In this document: piece by piece, positions 11,335 to 21,715 of the stretch
How positions within the stretch are numbered: the first letter of the stretch is position 1
Layout of the letters: each line of letters starts with the position of its first letter
NCBI GenBank assembly: GCA_963921935.1
Contig: OY998180.1
Location: 212,590,744-212,654,743, forward strand
From: Galeruca laticollis
Taxonomy: Eukaryota; Arthropoda; Insecta; Coleoptera; Chrysomelidae
DNA length: 64,000 nt
Direction: 5' to 3'
Made by a program: the position numbers and the translations under genes
Notes under the pieces: model-generated
Seen by the model: the letters and a program-made list of their open reading frames with translations, nothing else
Told to the model about the DNA's origin: nothing
Database searches by the model: none

Positions 11335-14166
11335 ATGAGTAAGGGTAAAAATAAGAAAACTAAACGCAAGAGTTTAGTGAGAATGGCAACATGGAATATC
11401 AGGACAATGCTGACAATGGGAAAGATGGGGAACATTGCCAAAGAGATGTTTGAATATAAAATAGACATATTAGCACTTCAAGAAATACGCTGGAAAGGTG
11501 AAGGACAAATAAACAAAGGAGAATATATATTGTTTGATGGAGGGGAAGACAGTCTAGGAAAGAACGGCACAGGATTTATGATAAGCAAAAGAATAAGAAA
11601 TAATATAGTAGATTACACAGTTATAAACGGTAGAATATCAAAATTAAGATTAAATAACTACATGGCAAATATTGCAATAATTAATAGTTATGCACCGACG
11701 GAAGAAGCAAAAGATGAAGACAAAGATGAATTTTACGAGAAACTGGTAAGGGTATGTGAGGAAACCGCAAGACATGATACATTAATCATTATTGGAGATA
11801 TGAATGCGAAAATAGGAAAAGAATACTACTTAAATAATGTTGCAGGGAAGTACACTATACATGAAATATCTAACGATAATGGACGGCGACTATGTAATTT
11901 AGCTGAGGAACTCAACATGTATATTAGCAGCACCAGTTTCAAACATACAAAAGAACATAAAATTACATGGATTATACCTGGGACTACTACGGGGAACCAG
12001 ATAGATCATGTTCTAATAGCAAAAAGAAGATCAAATATGATACAGGATGTAAGATCATATAGAGGAACAAGTGTTGATACTGATCATCAATTAGTAATTG
12101 TCAAAATGCAAATGAGAATTGTAAATATAGTAAATAGGACAATAAAATTGTAGGAAATGGAACGTGCAGAAATTGAAAAGAAGTAAAAATTAATATGGGG
12201 AAGAAGTAAAGAAGCAACTACAAAAGAGAAAAGAACAAGATAATATCGATGAGCAATGGAGGGAAATAAAAAGAAGTATAATAGCGGCAGCAGAGGAAGT
12301 GGTTGGTACAAAAGATACAAGACAGAATAATGAATGGTTTGATCAAGAATGTAAAATAAAGATAAAAGAGAAAAAAGAAGCCAGACTAAAATGGCTGCAA
12401 ACTAAGCAACAACATTTTTACGATGAATACAGAAAAATGAGAAAAGAGAGCACAAAGTTGATAAAAACAAAAAGAATAAAATGGTTAAATGAATGATAAT
12501 AAAAATAATGTAAAATTATATTAATATATAAAAAAACAATGCAGAAAAATAACTACAATAAATATCAAAGAAAAAGAGTGGAGTCAATATTTCAAGAATT
12601 TATTAACGGAAGAAGATGGGGAGTATGAAGAAGATGAAATGAACTGATAATGATACAAGGATATAATACGAAGAAAAACCGACCGAAGAGGAATGTAACG
12701 ACATAATTAATAAATTGAAACACAACAAAGCAGGAGGGACAGACGAAATAATGAATGAGCTGATAAAATATGGAGGAGATGACCTAAGAAATAAAATATT
12801 TAAAATCATGGAAAGAATATGGGAATCAGAAACAACGCCGAAAGAATGGTCTACTGGTATGATTATACCCATAATGAAGGAAGGAAATCGTAATATTTGT
12901 AGCAATTATAGAGGAATTAGTTTACTCAACACCATATATAAAATACCAACAACGATAATGATTGAAAGGCTAAAAAAGGTAATGGAATCAAAAATAGAGG
13001 AGTATCAAAAAGGTTTTCGGAAAGGAAAATCAACAGTAGATGTCATACATACTATAAATCAAGTAATTGAAAAATGTTATGAACACAATGTTGTAGTCCA
13101 AATACTATTTATTGACTTCAAGCAAGCTTTCGACAGCCTGAAACGGAGGACAATCATGAAGGATATGGAACAATTAAATGTACCACAAAAGATCATACGG
13201 TTGGTGAAAATGACGAAAGATTCTAGGGCATGAGTAATTTGAAATAAATGCTGGAGTAAGGCAAGGAGATGGGCTGTCAGCGGTATTATTTAACATAGCA
13301 GTGGATGGCATAATTAAGACTTGTAATATCAATGGAAGCATAATTAATAAATCAAAACAAATAATGGCATATGCTGATGATTTAACCATAATAGCGAGAG
13401 ACCGAAGGAGTCTTGAAGAAACATTAGAGAAAATTGTAAAGGAGGCGGAAAAAAGAGGATTAAGATTAAATCAGGAGAAAACAAAATATATGGAAATGAA
13501 AAGAAAGAAGGAAGTCTACCAACCAGACACAGTAAAGTTAAATGAATTCAGTTTTGAAGTTGTTAACACCTTTAAGTATCTGGGAACAATTATTAGTAAC
13601 AAAAATGACACAAAAATCGAGATAAGGCAAAGAAATCAAGCAGGGTATAGAGCATATAATAAATTTAAAAACATCAGACAGAGTAAGAGAATAATACGAG
13701 CAACAAATTTAAGAGTCTACAGGACGGCGATAAAACCGGTAGTTACATATGCAGCAGAAACTATGAGACTGACAAATGAGGACGAAGAGCAACTAAGCAT
13801 ATATGAGAGAAGAATAATTAGAAAAATTTATGGACCAGTCCAACTAGAGTATAACGAGTACCGAACACTTATGAATTATGAAATTAGAATATATTAGAAA
13901 ATGAGGACATAGTAAACAAAATTAAATCAAAAAGGATTCGTTGGTACGGACATGTTAAAAGAATGAAGAAAAGACAAGAGGCGAGGAGAATTACAGAATG
14001 GAGACTGAATGAGGAAAGATTACCAGGAAGACCAAGAATTAGATGGGAATATCAGGTTGTGAAAGATATAAAAATTTTGGGAGTACAAGGCGGGGAGAGA
14101 TAGATGCAGGGCAGAAAGGAGTGGAGAACAATTGTCGAAACTGCAAAAACCTCTAATAAATTGTAG
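11335..14166 (+). pseudogene. LINE ORF2: APE endonuclease plus reverse transcriptase (RTE/Kiri-like)
   Basis: Codons 1-272 (to 12153) form an APE-type endonuclease with VRMATWNIRTM, ILALQEIRWKGEG (catalytic Glu), IIIGDMNAKIG (Asp/Asn), NQIDHVLIAKR and DTDHQLVIVK (Asp-His). A linker piece lies at 12299-12496 (NEWFDQECKIKIKEKKEARL). The RT follows: AGGTDEIMNELIKYGGDDLR (12730 on), CSNYRGISLLN, LFIDFKQAFDSLKR, then a frameshift near 13230, GVRQGDGLSAVLFNIAVDG and MAYADDLTI with intact YADD. The C-terminal tail is KRIRWYGHVKRMKKRQEARR, ending around 14164-14166. Several stops and frameshifts lie in the linker, after GLVKMTKDSRA and near 13895. ORF2 would nick the target and copy the RNA. The motifs are clear; the clade is an inference from overall similarity. 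Confidence 0.85.
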
Positions 14167-14350
14167 ATATACAGCAAGGAAAACGTGGACTGACCCCCCA
14201 CAAGATACAGGCTCAATAGAGCTCAACTTGAGATATAACAAACAAATAATACCGTACAAATTCAAATTAAGGAATAAAATTTTAAATAGTTATATATGTT
14301 TAACAATATCCGGTAGATGGATTTTGAATTAAATAGAAACTTCAACAAAA

Positions 14351-15240
14351 ATGGATGAAAAGCAGTGTAAGAATGAAAGAATTATTTTTTTAGTTCTTAA
14401 AAATCAACGACAAAAAACCATGTCGAGTTTTCTAGTGAAGAATACTTAAAGAAATTTTATTATAATGAATACGAATTAAAACTATTTTGACATTGTTAGA
14501 AAACCTTTCAAAAATTAGTTCATCAGCTACGGCAAAAACAATTTTTGCGGTCAAAGTTATTCATTATTAAACATTGGTTTCTTTAGGGTATCCCGAGCGC
14601 CCCTCTTTAAAACTTCAGGAAAACGATGTGGCTGTCACGAGCAAGAATATCTCTTTTTAAAGTCGCACGTTAAAGGATTTTGAAAACATATTAATTAAAA
14701 TATCAGCTGTAGTTGAAACATATAACTGAGATGAAATAATGTTAGAAATGTTTGAAAAATCTATAAATCAAGCATAGAGTGCGAGTCGTTGAATTATGGA
14801 GTCTAAATTAATGTAGCTCGAATTCCTTTATAATTTATGTCGTGGACTAGATACATTAATGATGCGTTATTTTGGAGATAGTGAAATATTTTTAGTGCGT
14901 GCACATCATATCGTACATAGTAGTCCTTATCTCAAATGAATTGAAGGGTATTACTCAATTTTGGTAGTCATGGTTTCACGCTATTCACAATTCTTGTCTT
15001 CCGTTTAAATATGAAGGGCTTTCAAGCGAAATTCTCTTATTGTCTTAATATGTCATTTGGTAAATTATCGAATCAGAATAATAAATCTTGGTTTGCAGCT
15101 CGTAATCTATTGTTCATATCACAATATTGCGAGAGAAACAATGAACGTTGTCTACACTTTAATTGAAATAATATAATAACTGCGTATACAAGCTGTCTCT
15201 TCACTTTTCTACCGCTAAAATTATTCATTTTATTACTGAT
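14351..15240. other. AT-rich, no gene recognised
   Basis: No coding similarity or repeat recognised on either strand. Confidence 0.55.
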
Positions 15241-15311
15241 GTGAAGCACAGAAATAATAAATTATAACTGTTTCTAGATAATTCCACAATATATTGAAAA
15301 AACGTTAAAAA

Positions 15312-15364
15312 TTCAAACAAATTGACAATTGTTTCGATTTTAAATATCGTCAGAATCACAGAAG
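15312..15364 (-). ncRNA. Possible hammerhead ribozyme motif (Penelope copy 1)
   Basis: On the minus strand the order is TTCTGTGATT, CTGACGA, an A/T spacer, TCGAAAC and AATTGTCAATTTG. CTGANGA and GAAA are the two conserved hammerhead core blocks, followed by a GTC at the cleavage position. ATT and AAT flank the core as a short stem I, with TTC/GAA pairing beyond an internal loop. Penelope elements are known to carry hammerheads in their pseudo-LTRs. The stem II pairing is weak here, so this may be a decayed copy. Confidence 0.4.
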
Positions 15365-15366
15365 TT

Positions 15367-15693
15367 GGTTAATTCATAATTAAAAGAGGCTCGACGAATG
15401 AACTACAAGCATAAATTCCATGGGCACTGGTTAGGGTGATATCAGGTTAAAATTAAACACTATAATTACACTATATGATTTACTTGTTACACATACATAA
15501 CTTGTACTTTGCAACACGCTATTACAATAAATTAAAGGGAATTCAAAAACTATTTTAAATTGTAGCGAATCACCCACACAGGTTGCTACCGGCCAACTTC
15601 TCTACTGACAGCTGGGGAGGCGTCTATCATGGGCAATGTTGCCAACCGCGACAAAATAACAACTGACATGAAAATGAGAAGGCAATTGAACAT
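15367..15693. mobile_element. 327-bp insertion with AAGTT target duplication
   Basis: The Penelope sequence cagaagtt-acatttcatt, uninterrupted at 61970-61985, is split here. AAGTT occurs at 15362-15366 and again at 15694-15698. The inserted block starts ggttaattcataatt and ends gaggcaattgaacat. It has no coding frame and no obvious terminal inverted repeat. A 5-bp duplication suggests an LTR- or DNA-transposon-type insertion, but I cannot assign a family. Confidence 0.65.
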
Positions 15694-15784
15694 AAGTTAC
15701 ATTTCATTTGATGCCTACCTTGTGATTTACTTAATATATATTAATAGAAAAAAGAAGAAGATTTGATATCTAAATCTTAATCTA

Positions 15785-16555
15785 AAGTTATTCCTTTGAT
15801 GAAGGTTGCCAATGCTACAACATTTAATGATATTCGTCCGGTAAGTATCCTTCCAACCATGTCTAAAATACTTGAAAAGGTAATCGAAATGCAGCTTTTA
15901 AGTTTTACTTCTAAACATCATGTTATTCCAGAAACTCAATCGGGTTTTAAAAAACAGTACAGCTGCTGCACTGCGCTTTTAAAACTTACAGATGACATTG
16001 TGAAAGCAAGTGATGAAGGAAAACTCACCCTTTTGGTTTTATTAGACTACAGTAAAGGTTTCAATTCCATTAACCATAAATTAATGGAATCACTATTTAA
16101 ATACATTAATCTTTCAAGAGATGTTTTATTACTATAAAGGCTACAAGCCGTTAGTTACAATAACAAATTATCTACGTTTCTGTATAATACAAGAGGCGTT
16201 CCACAGGGTTCAATCCTTGGGCCGCTATTCTTTAATATATACATTTCTAGATTTCCACACTTCTTTACATCTTGTAGGCAGCATTAATATGCTGATGATA
16301 TTCAAATGTATATATCGTTTTATGCTGACGAAATTAAGCAAGCTATTACGGCGGTGAATTATGATTTGAATACATTATATACACAATCTCTGCAAATGTG
16401 TTTAACTCTTAACCCAACTAAATCTAGCTTTGTGCTGTTTGGTAGAAAATCCAGTCGCTTTAAAATTTCTGACATTTTGGGCAGCAACGAAATAGTTGTT
16501 AATATCCAAGTTATTGAGCGTCGACAGGTTGTTAAGAACTTTTTATTTTTTTGAA
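15785..16555 (+). pseudogene. CR1/jockey-type LINE reverse transcriptase fragment
   Basis: An open stretch (15796-16136) encodes the RT fingers and palm: IRPVSILPTMSKILEKVIEM, THE block VIPETQSGFKKQYSCCTALL and LLVLLDYSKGFNSINHKLME (the catalytic Asp motif of the palm). It then shifts frame. Later blocks are the GVPQGSILGP-like region near 16196-16225 and YADDIQMYISFYADEIKQAI near 16290-16335, followed by CLTLNPTKSSFVLFGRKSSR. The endonuclease and the 5' half are missing. Its position between the two halves of a Penelope element shows it inserted there, or arrived together with later damage. It is inactive. Confidence 0.75.
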
Positions 16556-16821
16556 TAATTTTGCACAAATTTAACTTTTAGAAGTGGCTTTATTTCTAAA
16601 GGATAGATCGTTGTGTATACTTCACACCCTAACAAATCAAATTTATTAAAAATGTTTGTAATTTTTGTAAAGTGGTAATAAATAAAAAAAAATCACTTTT
16701 GTCATTTTCAAGATTGGTCTCCTAATATGAAATAGTTAGGGTTCCTAATAAAAGACTGTCTCATAATAGGATACCAAAAAATAAAAACAAGTACTGAAAG
16801 AATATAATATATTGTTTTATT

Positions 16822-18707
16822 TCAGAAGTAATGAAAATGAGAATCAAAAGTAACAACACTAAAATTTAATCGAACAAAAGTTTTTTTTTCCTTGTTTTTT
16901 TTCGCATATAGGGCAAACAAATGTTGTGCCATCAACTTCGCCGCAATCTTCGTGGCACCAATGAAAACAAACGATTCATCTAGCCCACTTTTCTCCACGG
17001 GTGTCTTCGGAAAATCTTGCCTGACAAAAACGACACTCTGCATCATTGTAATCCTCTTCATCAGTCGAGTCATCATAATGCACAGAAGTTTCTGAATCTG
17101 AGCTGTTCGATGTAATTTCAGCCTTTTCGGTACTTTTAGTCTTGGATTTTTTATCTGTTGTTCCCGAAGAGTTTGGTTTCACATCTTTCTTTTTTTTTAG
17201 TTTCTTGGCAATGGATTCTTCCAAGTTTTTTTTATATGGAGTAGATGTTATTAAACTTGCTTTGCCTTTTCTTTTATTAGAGTTTTCACCATGATTTGAA
17301 GAATTTGGTGGCGTTGGACAAACGTCTTTTGGAGAAACTAGCAAAAGTTTATCACTTTTGTCAGAGCATTTGTTGTGGGCAGAGCCTGATGATATTGATG
17401 GATTTGCCATAGTTTTTCTGGACTCTGCAGGAACATCCACAACTAAATCTGATGACACATTTGAAATATTGTTGTCATTTAATGAAATATCTGCACCTTC
17501 ATTTTCAATATCAGTTCTTTCTTGTGTAGGTAGAATTTGCTCTTCTTCCAAAAAGTCAGTTTCTCTAAAAACATGTTACAAGGAAAGAGACCTGTTTTTC
17601 TAAATGAATTGATCGATGCCTCCATTGTTGCAGCCCGATTATAAGCTTTCCCAAATAGCGAGCAGATGTTGGTGTGTGTCACAACTTTTCCCGAGTTGTT
17701 TTTGAGAAATGTCTCTGTCTTGAGCATTTTATGAGTGGCATGTGGTGGTAAGCACACAATTGAAACATAATTCTCTCTAGCCATGTCTATGATTTCTATG
17801 TTTCTCGTGTGTGAATAGTGACCGTCTAAAACTAACACGATCGGATCATCTTTTGTTGGTTTAGTAAACTTAACAAAATGTGAAAACCACTGCGTAAAAA
17901 TATTTGTCTGAATCCATCCAGATGGATGGCAGGCCCATATTGATCCAGGAGGTGCGCCATGCATTAGATGTTCCGACATATTTTTACGAAGAAACACTAT
18001 CAAGGGCGGAACAAAAGTACCAGAAGCGTTCATGGATGTCACAACGGTGATGAGTTTTCCCCTCTCTTGTGATGTTATGGCACAAACCTGTTTTTTTCCT
18101 TTCAAGCCGATGATTTTGCTTTGTTTATGCTGCACAACCGTAATGCCTGTTTCGTCGACATTAAATAATCCATGTGGAGAAAAATTAATTTTTTCCATCT
18201 CCTTCTCAAATATGTCAAAAAACTGCGCAACGTTTTCGGCGTTAAACCCTTTAACTCTCGCAGAAGATATTGCCTGTGGTGTATGTACAAACAACTGCGG
18301 GTGCCTTCTTAAAAACCCCCTGAGCCATTTTTTACCTGCAGATTCCTTTCCTGTGCTAAAAGGATGCTTTATACCATTTCTGATTGCTAACTGAAACGCC
18401 ATATATTTGACATCTCTCCTCCGAAGAGTCTGCTAACTGCTTCTCCAAAACATCAGGTAAAGCTTGTTTCCTACCCAAAGCTATTTTTACGAGGTCCTCT
18501 GCACGTCTGTTATCTTTTACATATCGTTCAATGGTTCCCGAAAAATAAAAAAAATTAAACAATAACTAAAAAAGCAGGCTTACCTTTCGGAACATTGAAT
18601 GTTTTAGAGGCCATCAGGTACCCCATCTCCTTGTTCCTTACCGCTTTAACAGCCCTTATCATGGCATTTTTATACCACTGCTTCCTTTTTTTCTTGTCTC
18701 TAGGCAT
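16822..18707 (-). pseudogene. pogo-type transposase with C-terminal zinc finger
   Basis: The start is placed at 18707 (MPRDKKKRKQWYKNAMIRAV), which opens the helix-turn-helix DNA-binding domain (GYLMASKTFNVPKG). A short intron probably follows (GTAAG donor at about 18587; see findings). The core has FNVDETGITVV (first catalytic Asp, near 18165) and VLVLDGHYSHTRNIEI (second Asp, near 17840). The segment that should carry the third Asp is deleted: HATHKM runs directly into LKTETFLKNNSG. The C-terminal part is Ser/Lys-rich and ends in CRFCQARFSEDTRGEKW plus, in another frame, VCPICEKKQG, a PHD-like zinc finger common in this group. Frameshifts lie near 18430 and 16976-17000, so it is inactive. 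Confidence 0.85.
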
Positions 18708-18748
18708 CTGCAAACAGCTTTCGTTGAAATTATTTAAAAAAGAAAGTT

Positions 18749-18802
18749 CTCCTAATATGAGATACCTCATATTAGGAGCACCAAGGTATCTCATATTAGG
18801 AA
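18749..18802. promoter_or_regulatory. Cluster of three TATCTCATATTAGGA motifs upstream of the pogo transposase
   Basis: tcctaatatgagatac (18750-18765) is followed back-to-back by ctcatattaggag (18766-18778), making a 29-bp palindrome; tatctcatattagga follows at 18787-18801. They lie 43-95 bp upstream of the transposase ATG. The same word is repeated at both element ends, so these may be transposase-binding or promoter sites (inference). Confidence 0.6.
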
Positions 18803-19126
18803 TCTCTTGTGAAAATTCTTTACATATTTTTTTCTCAAAAATTAATAGAGTTGTGCGTTTTATATGTTTAAACAATAAAGCAACTCCAATACAACAAAGC
18901 AAATATAACAAACTTAATTGTTTCCTCACCTTTTCAACAAAAAAATCACGTCAAACTGAACACTAATAAAATGTCGGTATTGCACAAATGCGTAAAAACA
19001 CGTACACGTGGCGGGTCGTAAGAGCAACTGAAAATAAATCTAGCTGATCTAACATTTGATGTTCCGATGAGTTAGTTTTAGCGGTTGTCGCTAGATGGAG
19101 ACTCTTACTAGGTGAGAAAATACGGT

Positions 19127-19157
19127 ATCTCATAATAGGCTGCTATCTCATATTACG
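19127..19157. repeat. Terminal copies of the pogo motif (right end)
   Basis: tatctcataataggc and tatctcatattacg lie in direct orientation about 18 bp apart. They match the left-end copies near 16720 and 16757-16771 in inverted arrangement. Confidence 0.7.
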
Positions 19158-19166
19158 TCTCCTTCC

Positions 19167-19625
19167 TCTATCCTGGATATCTTTTTCCCATTTATGATCA
19201 GTATAACTTTACAATGATATAGAAAACCAGGAAAACTATATTTGCTGATCTTTACAATTATCACTTAAGAAGACAGTTTTTAAAAGTGTAGAACTCCTTA
19301 GATATATCTTTTCATTGGCGACTTCTTATTGAGGATTTCTTCTAATCTCCAATTCTTCAATAAAATCTAGTTCTTATTTCTTATCACAAATATGTAGTAT
19401 TTCTAGTTTGGTGTTAGGTGTCAAGTAGATGTTTCACGTAGTGGGTTTTATCTGGTTGTTTTAATCTGTATGCTCGTATCACTGTATATGATTTCAAAAT
19501 TTCTAAGGGTTTGACCCAAATAGACAACATTACATTCTGGAAATAATAGTTTATATATACCAGACTCTCTTCTTTAATGGGGATATTTTTGTTTTTACAT
19601 TTAACAATTTTGTACTTGAGCAATA
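19167..19625 (-). pseudogene. Penelope-like element, C-terminal coding part (continuation)
   Basis: On the minus strand this encodes IRAYRLKQPDKTHYVKHLLD and, upstream, a decayed GIY-YIG block (LVYINYYFQNVMLSIWVKPL), with LNVK-like sequence near 19610. It matches the Penelope ORF at 62234-62992 and its 3' flank, including tgatatagaaaaccaggaaa near 19213. The GIY-YIG nuclease motif is destroyed and there are deletions. The copy stops abruptly near 19625, so it is 5'-truncated. Together with 15241-15790 it forms one interrupted element. Confidence 0.75.
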
Positions 19626-19791
19626 GACTTATTTGCAGTAATAAAAATTACACAACCTTTTCCCATTCGCACCATTGTGCTTGTTAAAAAAAAACAAATT
19701 GACTGACAAAGAACGATTCTAATCCGAGAAGTTTAAGAAGTTTTATTAGTATTATAAAAATCCAAAAATATTAGGATATAAATAAAGTTGG

Positions 19792-19988
19792 TGTTTCAAT
19801 CCACAATATCAGTTTCTTAGAAGATTGTAACAATTAATTATATCGATTAACGATCAAAAACATTATTCGTATCAGTCACAGTAAATCTGACAATTTATCA
19901 ACAACCATCAAAATTTTTATGACATTTTTTTTGTTTCTGTCATATTAAATAAAATATACAGGAACGTAGATTCTAAAAATATTTAACA
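19792..19988 (-). repeat. BEL/Pao 3' LTR
   Basis: Read on the minus strand it starts TGTTAAATATTT and ends GATTGAAACA, with the TG...CA ends typical of LTRs. It has the same length as 25419-25615. Confidence 0.95.
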
Positions 19989-20819
19989 TTCTCCAACCTC
20001 CAGCTTGAGAATACTGTTAACTGGTCTAAGTAAAGTGCCCTCTTGGGTTTTGATTTCCACAGAGCGGATTTGGCCGTCATGTCCTGGTATTTCTTTGGAA
20101 ACTCTTCCAAGAATCCATTTTTTGCGGCACTTGCTGTCAGGAAGAGCTATTACATCACCTACTCGCAAGGACTTCTCTTTTTGGTACCATTTGCTTCTTT
20201 TTCTGAGCGAGGGAATATACTCTTTGCACCATCTTTTCCATTATCTCTCCGCCATCAACTGCGCAATCTTCCACTGCTTGCGCCGATAAATATCATCAGG
20301 TCCAAAGACTCCGGGAATATTCGAAGTATTCGCTGATCCAATGAGGAAATGCATTGGAGTAAGAACTTCCAGTTCCCCACATTCACTCAATACAAAGCTT
20401 ATGGGCATAGAGTTAACAACGCTTTCAGTTTCAGCCAGAAGAGTTGATAATAACTCTTCTGATGGATGTTGTTCCTTTAGAATAACATGCAAGATCTTCT
20501 TCACACATTGGATCATTCTCTTCCATACACCTCCTTGAAAGGGTGCTGCTGGAGTATTGAATTTCCATTTTATTTTATATTTAGACAAATCTTGGGCGAG
20601 TTTCGCACGATCCATGTCCTCCAAACATCCTTTCATTTCATTTTCTGCTCCTACGAAATTCGTTCCATTATCAGAATAAATCTCCAAAGGCTGTCCTCGT
20701 CTAGACATGAATCTGTGAATTGCCATCAAGGCTGAATCTGTTGTCAGAGAACTAGCCAATTCGATATGGATTGCTCGTGTATTAAAACATGTAAAGATAA
20801 CTCCATACATTTTCCACAC
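19983..20819 (-). pseudogene. BEL/Pao integrase catalytic core and C-terminal domain
   Basis: The first part (20241-20819) has the retroviral-type integrase core: VIFTCFNTRAIHIELASSL, SRRGQPLEIYSDNGTNFVGA with the second catalytic Asp, and the AAPFQGGVWKRMIQCVKKIL block with its Trp-Lys. A stop (about 20241) separates it, in the same frame, from the DUF5641-like tail (RVGDVIALPDSKCRKKWILG, then ILKLEVGEC). The tail ends in a TAA inside the 3' LTR. Integrase joins the cDNA to the host chromosome. The start at 20819 is only the first Met after a frameshift. Confidence 0.85.
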
Positions 20820-20829
20820 TCCTTTTCAC

Positions 20830-21715
20830 TTTAACCAACAACGGACCGAAATAGTCTAAACCACAAAAGCTGAATGGTCTTGTAGGTATATGGTGCGAGA
20901 CGTGAAATTGGTAGTGGGGCTATCTCAGGTTGAACTGCCTTAGACTTCTTTATTCTGCACAATTGACATCTTCTCACAGTCATCTTCACAGATTGTCAGG
21001 TTTTGATGATCCAGAATCTTTGTTTCAGATTATTTATCAATGTCTCGAGTCCTGTGTGTTTCAATTCTTCATGGAGATGTAGAATGAGCAATTGGACGGA
21101 AATATCTTGCTTTGCTGTCGGCAAAATGATGGGATATTTCAAGTCATAAGCAATATCTGCATACTCTATTCGGCTGTTCATTCTCAGAATTCCAAATTCT
21201 TCCAAAAATGGAGATAATTCAAAGAGTTTTGAAGATTTGCTAGGATAATCATGTTTTTGTATGGAAGTTATTTGTTCTGAGAAATGGTTTGCTTGAACAT
21301 TTTTCAGCCACAAACGTTCTGCACCATGTAATTCTTCGGGTTGCAATTCAGATAACTTCAAAACTACGTCAACTTTTATTCTTTCATTTCTTCTCTTGAT
21401 ATTTTGATATATTGTTTGTCTTCTTTTCTTACTCTTAAGTTCTGGCGATTTGGAATTATTGCAGAACCTCAAGATCCATGCTATTGTACGGATAAATTTC
21501 AGCCATTTAGAGAATCTGTTAGCATCGGGCAATTGATATGAGGTTTCTTTCAGTACTGCCACAATTTCAGTAGTGACATCTTCTTGCAATTGGTATATCT
21601 GCTCTATGGGCCATTCATCTTCTGGTTTCTTTAAAAAGGATGGGCCTTGTAACCACAGTGGATTCATGAGATCTACCTCTTTCTTTTGGTTAGTAGCCAA
21701 ATCTGCTGTATTCAA
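20830..21715 (-). pseudogene. BEL/Pao integrase N-terminal part
   Basis: It begins after an in-frame stop (ADISN*KWVPSALNTADLAT) and contains the GPSFLKKPEDEWP segment, a Lys/Arg-rich linker and the zinc-binding-like region (LHLHEELKHTGLETLINNLK, RFWIIKT). After a stop at 20996 it continues RRCQLCRIKK, the CxxC half of the HHCC integrase zinc finger. A frameshift between about 20960 and 20819 separates it from the catalytic core. Confidence 0.8.

Larger units (their letters stand above)
10480..14350 (+). mobile_element. Nearly full-length non-LTR retrotransposon
   Basis: ORF1 and ORF2 relics lie in order on the plus strand with a short 3' untranslated part (to about 14330-14350) containing tgaccccccacaagatacag. 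A related 3' segment follows the LINE fragment at 43.4-44.4 kb. The exact ends and the target-site duplication are not resolved. Confidence 0.7.
15241..15790 (-). mobile_element. Penelope-like element, 3' (pseudo-LTR) part
   Basis: 15280-15366 and 15699-15780 match 61885-62110, the region downstream of the Penelope ORF. Shared stretches are attgacaattgtttcgat, cgtcagaat.acagaagtt and acatttcatt.tatgcctacc, then the purine run before agaagaagat. The same element resumes at about 19167 and runs to 19625, so the material between is inserted. A 327-bp insertion also splits this part. Confidence 0.75.
16715..19166 (-). mobile_element. pogo/Tigger-type DNA transposon
   Basis: About 2.45 kb encoding a DDE_1-type transposase on the minus strand. 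Both ends carry copies of the motif TATCTCATATTAGGA (left near 16720 and 16757-16771; right 19126-19157). The ends are imperfect inverted repeats: cTAATATGAaATAG at the left and, reverse complemented, gTAATATGAgATAG at the right. Penelope sequence resumes at about 19167 (tatcctggatatc), which fixes the right boundary. TA duplication is expected for this superfamily but cannot be read cleanly. Confidence 0.8.

Noticed and set aside
10702..11468. Leu/Phe-rich minus-strand frames of 75-111 codons looking like membrane proteins
   Set aside because: They are the reverse strand of Lys/Glu-rich LINE ORF1 and ORF2; such antisense frames look hydrophobic by codon composition.
18595..18966. 123-codon plus-strand frame over the pogo element
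   Set aside because: Antisense to the N-terminal transposase exon; the repeated PNMRYL-type peptides on the other strand come from the DNA motif, not from a protein repeat.
20005..20735. Several plus-strand open frames of 65-97 codons
   Set aside because: Shadows of the BEL/Pao integrase and C-terminal domain on the minus strand.
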